IMG/VR virus record: IMGVR_UViG_3300043436_002559
Coordinates: 1 to 37,596 of that record
Reading direction: 5' to 3' (one strand)
Length of the DNA: 37,596 nt
From: a virus
Position numbers and translations under genes: made by a program. Shown here one piece after another: positions 14,739 through 22,222 of this stretch; position 1 is the stretch's first letter; every line of letters starts with the position of its first letter. The notes under the pieces are model-generated. The model saw only the letters and a list, made by a program, of their open reading frames with translations, was not told the origin of the DNA and ran no database searches.

Positions 14739-15635
14739 TTAGAAAATTTTATAATTTAAAGGTTGAGGTACATATCCATTATCTGAGTTTGTGTTGGTAT
14801 TTGTTTTGTGTTTATTTTTTTCCTCTTGCATTTTTGGGAGCTTATCAAATATGATACCTTGATAATTATTTCCGATACAGTCTAAAATAAGCTCATTAAG
14901 TAATTTTGCATCGTACAAATCGACATATTTTGATATTCTATTGATAAGTATCTGAACACTTGTATTTTCTTTATAAGCTTGTTTTTTTTCAATTTTGTAT
15001 TTTAAGAAAATTTCAAAAGTTGCTTTTAGCTCATCATCAAAGTTAATCGGGAAAGTATAATCATAATTGTATTTCTTTTCTTTTTTTGAAGTGGAAGCAG
15101 ATTTTTTAAAATCTGTACTTTCTTTATTATTATTATCTATTATTATTTCTTTATTATTATTAACTCTATTATTATTTATTAGCACTTTTGTAGAAACTTG
15201 ATTGTCCAAAATCTCTAAACTTGTTTCTACATTTTCGCCAGACTTGTTTGTACTTTTTGGATTAACTTGATTATCCTTTTCAGCTATACAAGTTTCTCCC
15301 TTTTGTAGAACCTGAGAAAGTCTATAGATACATTCGTTATCAATGCAAAAATATTTCTTAGCTGGCAATCCTTTAAGCTTAGTTTTAATCAATCCTTTGT
15401 CCTCTAATAATCGCAAACATCTTAATTGAACTTTTGCAGAAAGAGTTGTATTGAGCTCAATCTCGTTTTGAGTTCTATAAAAATAACCGTCTTGAATTTC
15501 GTTTTTTTCGCTCCAGTAATCTTGAGCGCCTGCGAGATCTGAATATAAAATTGCAGTTTCAATGTCCGTCAATCTTATAATTTCCTTGTTTGCCATAAGG
15601 AAAGCAGTTGAGCCTATCATTTTTAATACATTCAT
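14739..15635 (-). CDS. Replication initiator-like winged-helix protein
   Basis: 298 residues. N-terminal winged-helix region: a LTDIETAILYSDLAG helix, WSEKNEIQDGYFYRTQNEIE, then TTLSAKVQLRCLRLLEDKG and LIKTKLKGLPAKKYFCID, the pattern of phage replication proteins with a HTH (as in DnaD/O-type initiators). The middle (~120-180) is Asn/Ser/Lys-rich and likely disordered. The C-terminal ~100 residues form a compact helical region. Directly before the DnaC-like loader, as expected for an initiator. It has a dedicated leader with a promoter and attenuator-like hairpins, so its level is probably controlled. The Asn-rich linker may carry the origin, as in lambda O, but no iterons are obvious. Confidence 0.7.
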   Translation of the reverse strand: MNVLKMIGSTAFLMANKEIIRLTDIETAILYSDLAGAQDYWSEKNEIQDGYFYRTQNEIELNTTLSAKVQLRCLRLLEDKGLIKTKLKGLPAKKYFCIDNECIYRLSQVLQKGETCIAEKDNQVNPKSTNKSGENVETSLEILDNQVSTKVLINNNRVNNNKEIIIDNNNKESTDFKKSASTSKKEKKYNYDYTFPINFDDELKATFEIFLKYKIEKKQAYKENTSVQILINRISKYVDLYDAKLLNELILDCIGNNYQGIIFDKLPKMQEEKNKHKTNTNTNSDNGYVPQPLNYKIF

Positions 15636-15652
15636 TTTGATATGTTAAAAAC

Positions 15653-15708
15653 AAAAAAAACCCGAGATAATCTCCAGCAGTAGCAGTTGCCTTTGATTAA
15701 ATCGGGTT
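15653..15708 (-). terminator. Terminator-like hairpin in the initiator leader
   Basis: On the minus strand AACCCGA (15708-15702) pairs with TCGGGTT (15665-15659) and is followed by a run of T to 15653, about 18 bases before the ATG at 15635. Inside the loop lies CTGCTACT, which can instead pair with AGTAGCAG upstream (15750-15743), so terminator and alternative helix compete. This is the arrangement of a transcription attenuator. Confidence 0.6.
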
Positions 15709-15742
15709 AAACCTTATTTTATGACTGTCGAATTTAAGTTCG

Positions 15743-15798
15743 CTGCTACTCAAACGTAAATTCTATACGCAAATATAGAAATAATTTTCTAAATCAAA
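15743..15798 (-). promoter_or_regulatory. Promoter and antiterminator arm of the initiator leader
   Basis: Minus strand shows TTTG (15798-15795), a 17-base spacer and TATATTTG (15777-15770), a good Bacteroidota promoter. Transcription would start near 15764. The next 8-base element AGTAGCAG (15750-15743) is complementary to CTGCTACT in the terminator loop (15686-15679). Confidence 0.6.
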
Positions 15799-16249
15799 GT
15801 GTTTTTTCAAAAAAATCTTTCAGATCCTGAGTAATTACAACCCTTTGCAGGATAGCCGCCGCCATTAGCTGTTTAGTTAATTTCAGCCTTCCGATGTTAC
15901 TGCCAATCTTTCGCCTACTTTCGGGCAATAACTGGACGCATATTTTCCTAAGCTCTTGCAATTCCTTCGCCTGCCAGTCGGGAGCCGACCTCCGCCAATT
16001 TTTGCAGTAAGCAGCCAAAAGCATAGCGCAAAGATCCCTTTTATTGTGTCCTTTTTCCTCGCCTTTTTTCGGACGCCCTGCATTGATGCCAGAGGAATAA
16101 ACACCTATTGCGTCGCTGGCTTCATCTGTAAGCATAACAGTAAGCGATCTGACGTTATCCAACGCCTCCCTTTCGGGAAGCGCTGGGTTAGTAATCTTTT
16201 CAAGGGTGATATGCACCGAGTCAGTATTTTTTAAGATAGTGAATTTCAT
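15794..16249 (-). CDS. Unknown protein, 151 aa, in recombination operon
   Basis: ATG overlaps the stop of the ERF gene (ATGA). The N-terminus is beta-rich (MKFTILKNTDSVHITLEKI). A segment with INAGRPKKGEEKGHNKRD, then a helix-rich C-terminal half (DWQAKELQELRKICVQLLPE) follows. No family recognised. The promoter for the next operon lies partly within its 3' end. Position directly after ERF suggests a role in recombination or replication. Confidence 0.75.
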   Translation of the reverse strand: MKFTILKNTDSVHITLEKITNPALPEREALDNVRSLTVMLTDEASDAIGVYSSGINAGRPKKGEEKGHNKRDLCAMLLAAYCKNWRRSAPDWQAKELQELRKICVQLLPESRRKIGSNIGRLKLTKQLMAAAILQRVVITQDLKDFFEKTL

Positions 16250-16809
16250 AAGTTATTTTCGATAAATTGTTTTTGTTCTTTTGTAAGCTCAAATAAATCT
16301 AAGTAGGTGTCTTGTTTCTCTGGGTTATTTATAAGCCATCCTAACAACTTTTGAAGCTCCTCGATAGTATTTACTTTCTTCTTAGGTTTAAGTTGCTCAG
16401 ATTTGATTTTAGACCCTTGTCCATCGTCGTCAGCATCTACTGAAATTCCCAGCATTGCAGAAATAGCATAGCGCTTCGCATAGGTAATGCCGCCCCCGAG
16501 CTCCTGCAGCGCATTTGTGCCCTTGTTTCCGCTCATCGGGTGGAATGGCATATCAGTCTGGATATATTGCCCTGAGACGTGGTAAATAGTTGTAACAAGA
16601 TAATCGCCAGCCAATGCCTGCACAATCACTAAACCGTGCTTTGTGAGGATCGGGCGCACTGTGTTGAGGATATTATCCAAAGTCAAATATTTGTTCCTCA
16701 GGTGCTCGTTTTTTCCGTCCTTAATGAGCTTAGTATTTTGAAATTCTAAGTTAAAATTAACCATTGCTAAAATAAGATCTGCAATGTTTTCAGTTTGTTT
16801 GTAGTTCAT
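16246..16809 (-). CDS. erf: ERF-family single-strand annealing protein
   Basis: 187 residues. The hallmark of the ERF superfamily is present: ALQELGGGITYAKRYAISAM followed by LGISVDADDDGQ (~100-131), preceded by a beta region (TTIYHVSGQYIQTDMPFHP). These proteins anneal complementary single strands to circularise or recombine phage DNA, working with SSB. The C-terminal ~55 residues (after QGSKIKSEQLKPKKK) are helical and may be the oligomerisation or SSB-binding part. It follows the intercistronic hairpin and the AAACCTTAT leader in the operon driven by promoter cassette 2. Confidence 0.93.
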   Translation of the reverse strand: MNYKQTENIADLILAMVNFNLEFQNTKLIKDGKNEHLRNKYLTLDNILNTVRPILTKHGLVIVQALAGDYLVTTIYHVSGQYIQTDMPFHPMSGNKGTNALQELGGGITYAKRYAISAMLGISVDADDDGQGSKIKSEQLKPKKKVNTIEELQKLLGWLINNPEKQDTYLDLFELTKEQKQFIENNL

Positions 16810-16845
16810 AAAAATAAGGTTTTGAAATTAAAAAAATGCAGTTGA

Positions 16846-16862
16846 TCGGATGCTGCTCCCCG
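16846..16862 (-). promoter_or_regulatory. Intercistronic CGGGGAG...GCATCCG element before erf
   Basis: Minus strand reads CGGGGAGCAGCATCCGA, 7 bases after the stop of the 99-aa gene. It differs at two of 17 bases from the element before the Gp157-like gene (11685-11669), and both are followed by an A/T-rich tract and AAACCTTAT a few bases before the ATG. Confidence 0.6.
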
Positions 16863-16869
16863 ATTTATG

Positions 16870-17169
16870 TTAATAACCTCTATCGTAAAACATTTGATTT
16901 TCATCGTCAATAATACGATCTATTTTCTCGAGCGAATATCTGTCCTCGTTTTTTAATTTTGGTACTACTTTTTTGATTGCCTTTCCAGTAAGCTCCTGAA
17001 TTTGCAATAATTCGGTGTGAGTAATTTCATAAAGCTCAATAATTGACCTAATGCTTTGTTCGTCATTTTCTGCCAATGCGATAAATAAGTTAAGAATTGC
17101 ATTTGATACCTCGTTTTGAGTATAAGCGCATCCCCAAATAAGTCTGTGATAAATTTTTAAAGTTTTCAT
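16870..17169 (-). CDS. Unknown protein, first gene of replication operon, 99 aa
   Basis: ATG at 17169, 50 bases after the promoter -7 box, with an AAACCTTATAATT leader. The protein starts MKTLKIYHRLIWGCAYTQNE and is helical and acidic (LFIALAENDEQSIRSIIELY), with a basic stretch in KAIKKVVPKLKNED. No known family. Its place, promoter and leader match the first genes at 11.9 and 28.2 kb. Confidence 0.75.
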   Translation of the reverse strand: MKTLKIYHRLIWGCAYTQNEVSNAILNLFIALAENDEQSIRSIIELYEITHTELLQIQELTGKAIKKVVPKLKNEDRYSLEKIDRIIDDENQMFYDRGY

Positions 17170-17212
17170 AATTATAAGGTTTAAAGTGTAAAAAATTCGC
17201 TTTGTTTGTAAC

Positions 17213-17234
17213 TTGATACAAAAATAGAACTACT
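17213..17234 (-). promoter_or_regulatory. Promoter cassette, copy 2 (replication operon)
   Basis: Minus strand has AGTAGTTCTATTTTTG then TATCAA; -7 box TATTTTTG at 17226-17219. A TTGnnAAAA element starts 31 bases upstream, as in copies 1 and 3. It lies in the 169-base gap 17170-17338, after the BhlA-like gene. A weak 6-7 bp hairpin (TAAAAG...CTTTTA) lies near 17300-17325, too short to call a terminator. Confidence 0.75.
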
Positions 17235-17338
17235 TTTTTTAATAAAAAAGCTTTTGACAATATTTTTTTTCAAGATGTGAATATTTTTTTTGTCTAAAGC
17301 TCAAAAGTGCGATAAAAGCGTCCTTTTACCCCCTCGAT

Positions 17339-17860
17339 TTATTTTTTTAAAGACCTGATTATCTCGTCCTTAGCTTTCAATTGTTCCGTCAATAGGTCTT
17401 TGTGCTCTTTGTGGATCTCTTGAAATTCGTGCATCGTGCTTTTGTGTTCCTGCCTGAGCTTTTCTGTTTCCTGATAAAAATCTTTTGACTGGACTTTCAT
17501 TTGCTCTTTCATTTCCTTAAGCCAAAACCATAGCACCGCCACGACTCCAAACTTTGATATGATTTCGAAAATAGTTGACTCGATTGCAACCTCAGCTCCA
17601 GTAAATAAGAATAGCCCTGAGAAAGCAGCGACGTCTACAATAATACTTTTGTCCATTTGTTTGGGTTTATAATCTATGAGGGGTAGGTACCTGACCCACC
17701 AAAAGTTTATATTTTTATTGTTTTTAATTTGCTTTATAGGTAGTACCCAGTTTTCGTCAGCATCTTTTAAAGGAGTAAAAATCTTTTTATGGTCGTATTT
17801 CTCGCCCTCCAAAGCTTCTTTCTCGTCCTCATCTAATAAACCGACCTTTTGTTTGCACAT
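17339..17860 (-). CDS. Membrane protein with coiled coil, BhlA/UviB holin-like
   Basis: 173 residues from ATG at 17860 (the frame is open to 17875 through a TTG, which is less likely). Residues 1-68 are a soluble domain (MCKQKVGLLDEDEKEALEGE...FWWVRYLPLIDY). Then come a hydrophobic VDVAAFSGLFLFTGAEVAI (~75-93) and FGVVAVLWFWLKEM (~103-116) followed by a long charged coiled coil (QSKDFYQETEKLRQEHKSTM). A helix running into a coiled coil in this way resembles BhlA/UviB holin-like proteins. A Met at about residue 68 (MDKS) could start a shorter BhlA-like product. It ends the structural operon. Confidence 0.6.
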   Translation of the reverse strand: MCKQKVGLLDEDEKEALEGEKYDHKKIFTPLKDADENWVLPIKQIKNNKNINFWWVRYLPLIDYKPKQMDKSIIVDVAAFSGLFLFTGAEVAIESTIFEIISKFGVVAVLWFWLKEMKEQMKVQSKDFYQETEKLRQEHKSTMHEFQEIHKEHKDLLTEQLKAKDEIIRSLKK

Positions 17861-17864
17861 TGCA

Positions 17865-18098
17865 TTAAACAGCAAATTGAGCTAACCAAATATTTACCAT
17901 ATCGGGAACATCGGCATCGTCCCAAGTGTCAGTATAAGGCATATTTTCAGCACGTACACCGAACTCAGCCGATGCAGTTGTTAGCAGTACATCAACACCT
18001 AAAAGTTTGTCAAGTGCCTTATCTGAAATTGTGTTAAGGTTTATTGATATTGCAGGGTCTGTAATTTCTACTTGAAATTGTGGAAACTTGTATGTCAT
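17865..18098 (-). CDS. Unknown small protein, 77 aa
   Basis: ATG at 18098; the stop lies four bases before the ATG of the holin-like gene. The N-terminus is beta-like (MTYKFPQFQVEITDPAISIN), followed by NTISDKALDKLLGVDVLLTT and an acidic end. No domain recognised. Position after the DUF1566 adhesin suggests a virion-associated or tail-fibre accessory role. Confidence 0.75.
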   Translation of the reverse strand: MTYKFPQFQVEITDPAISINLNTISDKALDKLLGVDVLLTTASAEFGVRAENMPYTDTWDDADVPDMVNIWLAQFAV

Positions 18099-18115
18099 TT
18101 TATTATTTTTTTATG

Positions 18116-18727
18116 TTATGAAAGTGTTGTTCCTGTTACTGTGAAAGTGCGGACAGCAAAATATCTCATTGATGATGATGTTGTTTTTCCTGTTGATGCA
18201 ATAACAGCTGTGTTATTTACAAAAGTTTGAGCAGCCGTTGTTGTAACTGCATTTGTAGTTGAACTCCAATAAGTGACTGCTGTTGCAAGTGAAAAAGGTG
18301 AATAAGACAAATATCTGCTTGCTGGTAATGACCAATTACAAATAGAAATAATTTCATTTATATTAGGTAATCTCCACCCAGTTGTAAATGTGCCTAAACT
18401 AACTGCTAATGCTCCATCAATTGAATTATCCCACGTAATATTTACACCATTATCGGTTCTTTTATACCCCAAAACCGTAGTGCCATTATAAGTTGACCAA
18501 TCTATTACAATATTATTTGTATAAGTTTGTCCGCCTAATTCATCGGTAAAACGATTTGTATTTCCGAAAACATTATTTTCTGCTAATACCGTAAAACTTG
18601 TATTTCGACCTGCTTCCAAATCTCCATCATCACCTGTTCTAAAAGACGTTGTTTGTCCTGTTTTCATCAACTGTGCTGTACTTCTACTTACAGCAGTTGC
18701 AACCGCTTTTATATAGTTCCCTATCAT
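18116..18727 (-). CDS. DUF1566 (Lcl-like) domain protein, candidate receptor-binding
   Basis: 203 residues. The C-terminal half has the DUF1566 hallmarks: GWRLPNINEIISICN and, further on, TYWSSTTNA, with a final strand MRYFAVRTFTV. Such C-type-lectin-like folds are found on phage tail fibres and on bacterial surface proteins, where they bind ligands. The N-terminal half (~1-95) is Thr/Gly-rich and may be a stalk. It follows a fibre-like gene, so it may be a host-recognition tip. Related folds are often diversified by reverse-transcriptase systems, but no RT is present here. Confidence 0.75.
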   Translation of the reverse strand: MIGNYIKAVATAVSRSTAQLMKTGQTTSFRTGDDGDLEAGRNTSFTVLAENNVFGNTNRFTDELGGQTYTNNIVIDWSTYNGTTVLGYKRTDNGVNITWDNSIDGALAVSLGTFTTGWRLPNINEIISICNWSLPASRYLSYSPFSLATAVTYWSSTTNAVTTTAAQTFVNNTAVIASTGKTTSSSMRYFAVRTFTVTGTTLS

Positions 18728-18730
18728 AAT

Positions 18731-19939
18731 TTATGCTTTTGTTATGTTTAGATTTGTTACCCCTGCAACCGATGCCGTTACCGTAATTTTACTACCTACT
18801 GCAATAGTATTTGTCAGACTATAAGCAGCTCCATCGTCTAAAATTGTAATTGTCGGAGCGTTTTTTATATTTGTAGTAGTGTTTATTTTTAGGTCGTATG
18901 GTGCGTAAAAATCCACCGTTAAGGCATCCATAAGTTCAACAGTATAAACAATGCCACGATTAACCCAAAGTGAGCCGTTATACTCTAAAAAATTACCATT
19001 TGCAGGCGTTGTGATACTGACATTATGCAATTCATCAAGCTCATAGCCGTTGTCGATTTTAACGTAAATCTTACCATTTACAGCGTGAGCATATTCGACA
19101 TATCCAATCCTAACTTCGTGAATAGGTGCCGATGGTTTTACGTTTGTTATCGCCCCAAAAGTAGTACCACTCAAATAAAGCGAATCACCATCTGCCCACG
19201 TTTCGCCCTGCAATGAACCCGAAGTGTTTAGGTTTTCAATTGTGCCAGTGGTCTGAATAAAACCCTCTTGATTTTTATTTATATTCTCAGCAACTATACC
19301 GAGCGTTCCTGCCGAGTTAATATCATTATCTGCTCTTGCAAGCTTTACAGAAAGTCTTTGACCAGTAGCACCAGCCACAACACAAACCTGATAATTTGAA
19401 GCTAATAAATCAACATTTGGAACGGTCTTATTTACAACTTTTGCAAATTCTTGAGTTCCAATTTGAAGCTTTACAGATCCACCGCCAAGACCAGCTAAAA
19501 AAGTACCATAAGCACTATTATAAGTAACTTGAGCAGTTGAAGGATTTGTATTACTTGCTAAATTAAAAGCAATTAAATCAGTATTTAAAAGGTCGTTATT
19601 GTTTAGGTTTATGTCGTTAGCTCCTGCAGTATTGCCAGCAATTAAGACCGTCGCTAAATCGTCACCACCGCCCCCGCTTAACTCAAAAAAAAAAGAGGTC
19701 GAAAGTAAAGCGACTAAGTCAAAAGCATTGCCAGAAAAAGCAACTGCAGCGGCTGGCTCGACCTGAGTGTTAGCAATCTGACTGGCAAAAAGCGAGTGCC
19801 ATTGATTGAAGCCAAATTTAACAATAACTTCGTCCGTTCCTTTTACGTCTAAGGCATTGACATTAACAAAAACCTTTTGGATATTGCCAGCGGCATCCGT
19901 TAAAACGACGTTGCCAGTCGATTGTTTTATTATGTTCAT
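18731..19939 (-). CDS. Tail fibre/appendage-like protein, 402 aa
   Basis: 402 residues, beta-rich and low in Cys. Hallmarks: repeated short Gly/Asn-rich strands (SGGGGDDLATVLIAGNTAG and DINLNNNDLLNTD), a TGQRLSVKLARADNDIN segment, DGDSLYLSGTTFG and a C-terminal FNL-like beta domain (TNTIAVGSKITVTAS). This fits phage fibre or capsid/tail appendage proteins, including the pattern seen in dit- or fibre-shaft proteins of Bacteroidota phages. No catalytic motif is visible. It lies between the connector and the DUF1566 protein, with the next ATG three bases downstream of its stop. Confidence 0.65.
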   Translation of the reverse strand: MNIIKQSTGNVVLTDAAGNIQKVFVNVNALDVKGTDEVIVKFGFNQWHSLFASQIANTQVEPAAAVAFSGNAFDLVALLSTSFFFELSGGGGDDLATVLIAGNTAGANDINLNNNDLLNTDLIAFNLASNTNPSTAQVTYNSAYGTFLAGLGGGSVKLQIGTQEFAKVVNKTVPNVDLLASNYQVCVVAGATGQRLSVKLARADNDINSAGTLGIVAENINKNQEGFIQTTGTIENLNTSGSLQGETWADGDSLYLSGTTFGAITNVKPSAPIHEVRIGYVEYAHAVNGKIYVKIDNGYELDELHNVSITTPANGNFLEYNGSLWVNRGIVYTVELMDALTVDFYAPYDLKINTTTNIKNAPTITILDDGAAYSLTNTIAVGSKITVTASVAGVTNLNITKA

Positions 19940-19940
19940 A

Positions 19941-20576
19941 TTAGTAAAATAAAATATTAGTTGAAGTATTTTTTTTCGTCTCGCACGTATGGCAGTGCTT
20001 GCCAGTCATATTAAAATAGCCACATCCGCAATCTGTATGGCAGTGCCCACAATCGTCCTCGCACGGGCAATTTTTAGCGTCAAACAAAGGCAAAAGCGTC
20101 TTATTAGCACAAAGGAAGTTTTCAATCAGTGGCTTTAAATTATCAATCCTTTGCATCATATTATCTTGCAGGAAGCGCACACCATTAACCCCAGCATTTT
20201 GAGCGAACTCGCTGTCATTTTGATAAATTCCCTTTGAACTAACTTGAATAGTCAAATAAGGCAATACTTCATAATAAACAGCATAGGCAGTATACCTAAG
20301 CAAAAAGTCAGTCCAAAGCGTTTCATATATCGCAGGAGCGGGAGCTATAAATTTATTGACAATTGCCCCGACAGCTGGATTGTAATTGCTCTCTAATGGG
20401 TTTTGTTGCAAAATCATATCATTGTATAAGGCAACGCCCAAAAGTGGCTGTAAAAACCTTTCCTCGCTGTCCTTAATGTGCGGGCTTATTTGATTAACAT
20501 CAAAGCGAGCCGTAACTGGAGCAGGTCGATAAATTCCAGTGTTGACAACTTCGCCTGGCTTAATTAGTGTTTGCAT
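19941..20576 (-). CDS. Head-tail connector-like protein with Cys-rich tail
   Basis: 211 residues following the portal gene, overlapping it by 17 bases. Residues ~1-150 are helical (DSEERFLQPLLGVALYNDMI, YETLWTDFLLRYTAYAVYYE) and resemble adaptor/connector proteins of Bacteroidota phages. The last ~45 residues hold ten Cys and several His: NCPCEDDCGHCHTDCGCGYF and KHCHTCETKK, a strong metal-binding candidate. That tail is unusual for a connector and would suit Zn or Fe-S binding. Alternatively the protein is a capsid component with a metal-binding anchor. Connector assignment rests on order and general shape. Confidence 0.65.
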   Translation of the reverse strand: MQTLIKPGEVVNTGIYRPAPVTARFDVNQISPHIKDSEERFLQPLLGVALYNDMILQQNPLESNYNPAVGAIVNKFIAPAPAIYETLWTDFLLRYTAYAVYYEVLPYLTIQVSSKGIYQNDSEFAQNAGVNGVRFLQDNMMQRIDNLKPLIENFLCANKTLLPLFDAKNCPCEDDCGHCHTDCGCGYFNMTGKHCHTCETKKNTSTNILFY

Positions 20577-21951
20577 TTTCTGTATTTATTTGCTCTTGTT
20601 CTATTTGTTGAAACCCTAACTCCGCGCGCATCTCGTCAACGGTCAAAATATCTTTAATCGGAATATCCCCAGCAAAAGATACTGGCATTGGCTTCGCTAT
20701 ATCGACCGCAATATTTGACCAGTCAAAGCCTAACCATTTTGCAGCGTCCTGAATAACTGGATTTAGGAACTTTGTTAAATATAGCCTTTGCATTGGACGT
20801 ATGACAGTATTATAAACTATGTCGAACTCTGAGCGGATCTGCTGGTTAGTTCCTAAGCTGCCCGCAGTTCTCAATCCCGTGAGCGACACCGACCAACGAT
20901 GTGCCGCAATGATATTAGTCTGAGCCATATTTTGTAAATTCAAAAATTCGCCCTCGTTGCTGCTATTCAAAACTTGAACGTCACTTTTATAAGTCGGATC
21001 TCTTAAAGCCTGAATAAACATTTTAGAGTTGTTCCCAGTGCCCGTGAAACAATCTTTCATTGCTCGGACTACTTGTTGAGCTTCCTCTTGATTGGCTGAG
21101 CCAAACAACGAAATAATAGCCGAAGGAGTGAAACCATTTTCGAACTTTGATTGGTTGAATTTTGGTATTCTATACTCAAGTTCCGCCCAGATCTTAGCGC
21201 TCACCCAGTCAGGAATACCCCAATAAACAAGTGTCGGCTCATAATTTTTTAAATGTACGATTGACTTTTCAACCCCTCCGATTTTCTCAAAAACTGGAAA
21301 GATAGGTAAGTCAGTCACATTTTGCGGAGTGATCTCCCACGCCTCTTCGAATTCGTCCGACACACCTATATGAGTAGGATAAATACTATCTTTTGCAGCC
21401 TTTCGAGGTCGGCACCAGTTAATCGGTAAGCAGCGCAAATAATATTTTTTTGTCTGACCTACTTTAATCCTTTGAACTTCGATAAAGGCATTGCCAAAGC
21501 TCGCAAAATCTTTGCAAATTTTAGCTGTAAGTTCCTCGACATTCAACCCCTCTGGAGTTAATAAAGTAAGCCAATCATTTAAAGACTGGATCTGCTCCTC
21601 AGTTATTTCCTGAGCCTCTGCCTTTGCTGTTTTTAAACTTGCAAGCATTGACATTGTAGCAGCGGGTACCGTATAAAAGCCATCACCACCGAAATAATTA
21701 ACTTTTTGCTGAATAATGCCTGCAGTGGTCGGGCTATTGTTACAAATTGCCTGCAATCGGTCGAGCCTGCAAAGGTCATAAGTCGAAAAGGGTACATATT
21801 CCCAGACCGTACGATCTAAAATTTCCTTAGTCGGCTCCCGAAAAATGTCGTCCACTTTAAACGGATGCACTCCCGAATTGAGAGAGCCCCACGCGTAAAC
21901 GTCTGTTTTTGGCTTATTTTCGCCCGATATAACGGCTTTTCTTCTACTCAT
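20560..21951 (-). CDS. Phage portal protein (HK97-type)
   Basis: 463 residues with the portal layout: an N-terminal clip of ~80 residues, LCRLDRLQAICNNSPTTAGI (core helix), SFGNAFIEVQRIKVGQTKKY with YYLRCLPINWCRP, then IVHLKNYEPTLVYWGIPDW and TNIIAAHRWSVSLTG in the wing and tunnel-loop region, and a Gln/Glu/Asn-rich end. Portals form a 12-subunit ring that takes up DNA with the terminase and joins the tail. It overlaps the 66-aa gene upstream by eight bases. Its place downstream of the capsid and tail-tube genes is atypical. Confidence 0.9.
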   Translation of the reverse strand: MSRRKAVISGENKPKTDVYAWGSLNSGVHPFKVDDIFREPTKEILDRTVWEYVPFSTYDLCRLDRLQAICNNSPTTAGIIQQKVNYFGGDGFYTVPAATMSMLASLKTAKAEAQEITEEQIQSLNDWLTLLTPEGLNVEELTAKICKDFASFGNAFIEVQRIKVGQTKKYYLRCLPINWCRPRKAAKDSIYPTHIGVSDEFEEAWEITPQNVTDLPIFPVFEKIGGVEKSIVHLKNYEPTLVYWGIPDWVSAKIWAELEYRIPKFNQSKFENGFTPSAIISLFGSANQEEAQQVVRAMKDCFTGTGNNSKMFIQALRDPTYKSDVQVLNSSNEGEFLNLQNMAQTNIIAAHRWSVSLTGLRTAGSLGTNQQIRSEFDIVYNTVIRPMQRLYLTKFLNPVIQDAAKWLGFDWSNIAVDIAKPMPVSFAGDIPIKDILTVDEMRAELGFQQIEQEQINTENANTN

Positions 21952-22144
21952 TATTATTGTCTGTCGTTTCTGCTTTAAAGTTGTCTACTGGCTTGTTTTT
22001 TGGCTTTTTACCTACCAACTCAACACCTTTAAAACCTATATGATATAAGTGCTCGAGCTGCTCTTGAGTTGCCTTTGACAAATGTACGGTAAAATTTGTA
22101 TTATAAACCGTGCAATCGATGAATTTTTCTTTTACTTTAAACAT
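21944..22144 (-). CDS. Unknown small protein, 66 aa
   Basis: ATG at 22144. N-terminus is beta (MFKVKEKFIDCTVYNTNFTV), then LSKATQEQLEHLYHIGFKGV followed by a Lys/Asn-rich tail. It is similar in shape to short tail or head accessory proteins of Bacteroidota phages. No known domain. It precedes and overlaps the portal gene, so it is translated with it. Confidence 0.75.
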   Translation of the reverse strand: MFKVKEKFIDCTVYNTNFTVHLSKATQEQLEHLYHIGFKGVELVGKKPKNKPVDNFKAETTDNNNE

Positions 22145-22222
22145 AAAAACAGATTTTTAATTTAAAAAAGGGAGAGGATAAAAACCCTCCCCCTCCGTAT
22201 GAATTTCCCCAAAATCCAATAA

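Noticed and set aside
17300-17325. Terminator after the holin-like gene
   Set aside because: The TAAAAG/CTTTTA stem is short and not followed by a clear T run.
18116-18727. Diversity-generating retroelement
   Set aside because: No reverse transcriptase gene or template/variable repeat pair was found anywhere in the window.
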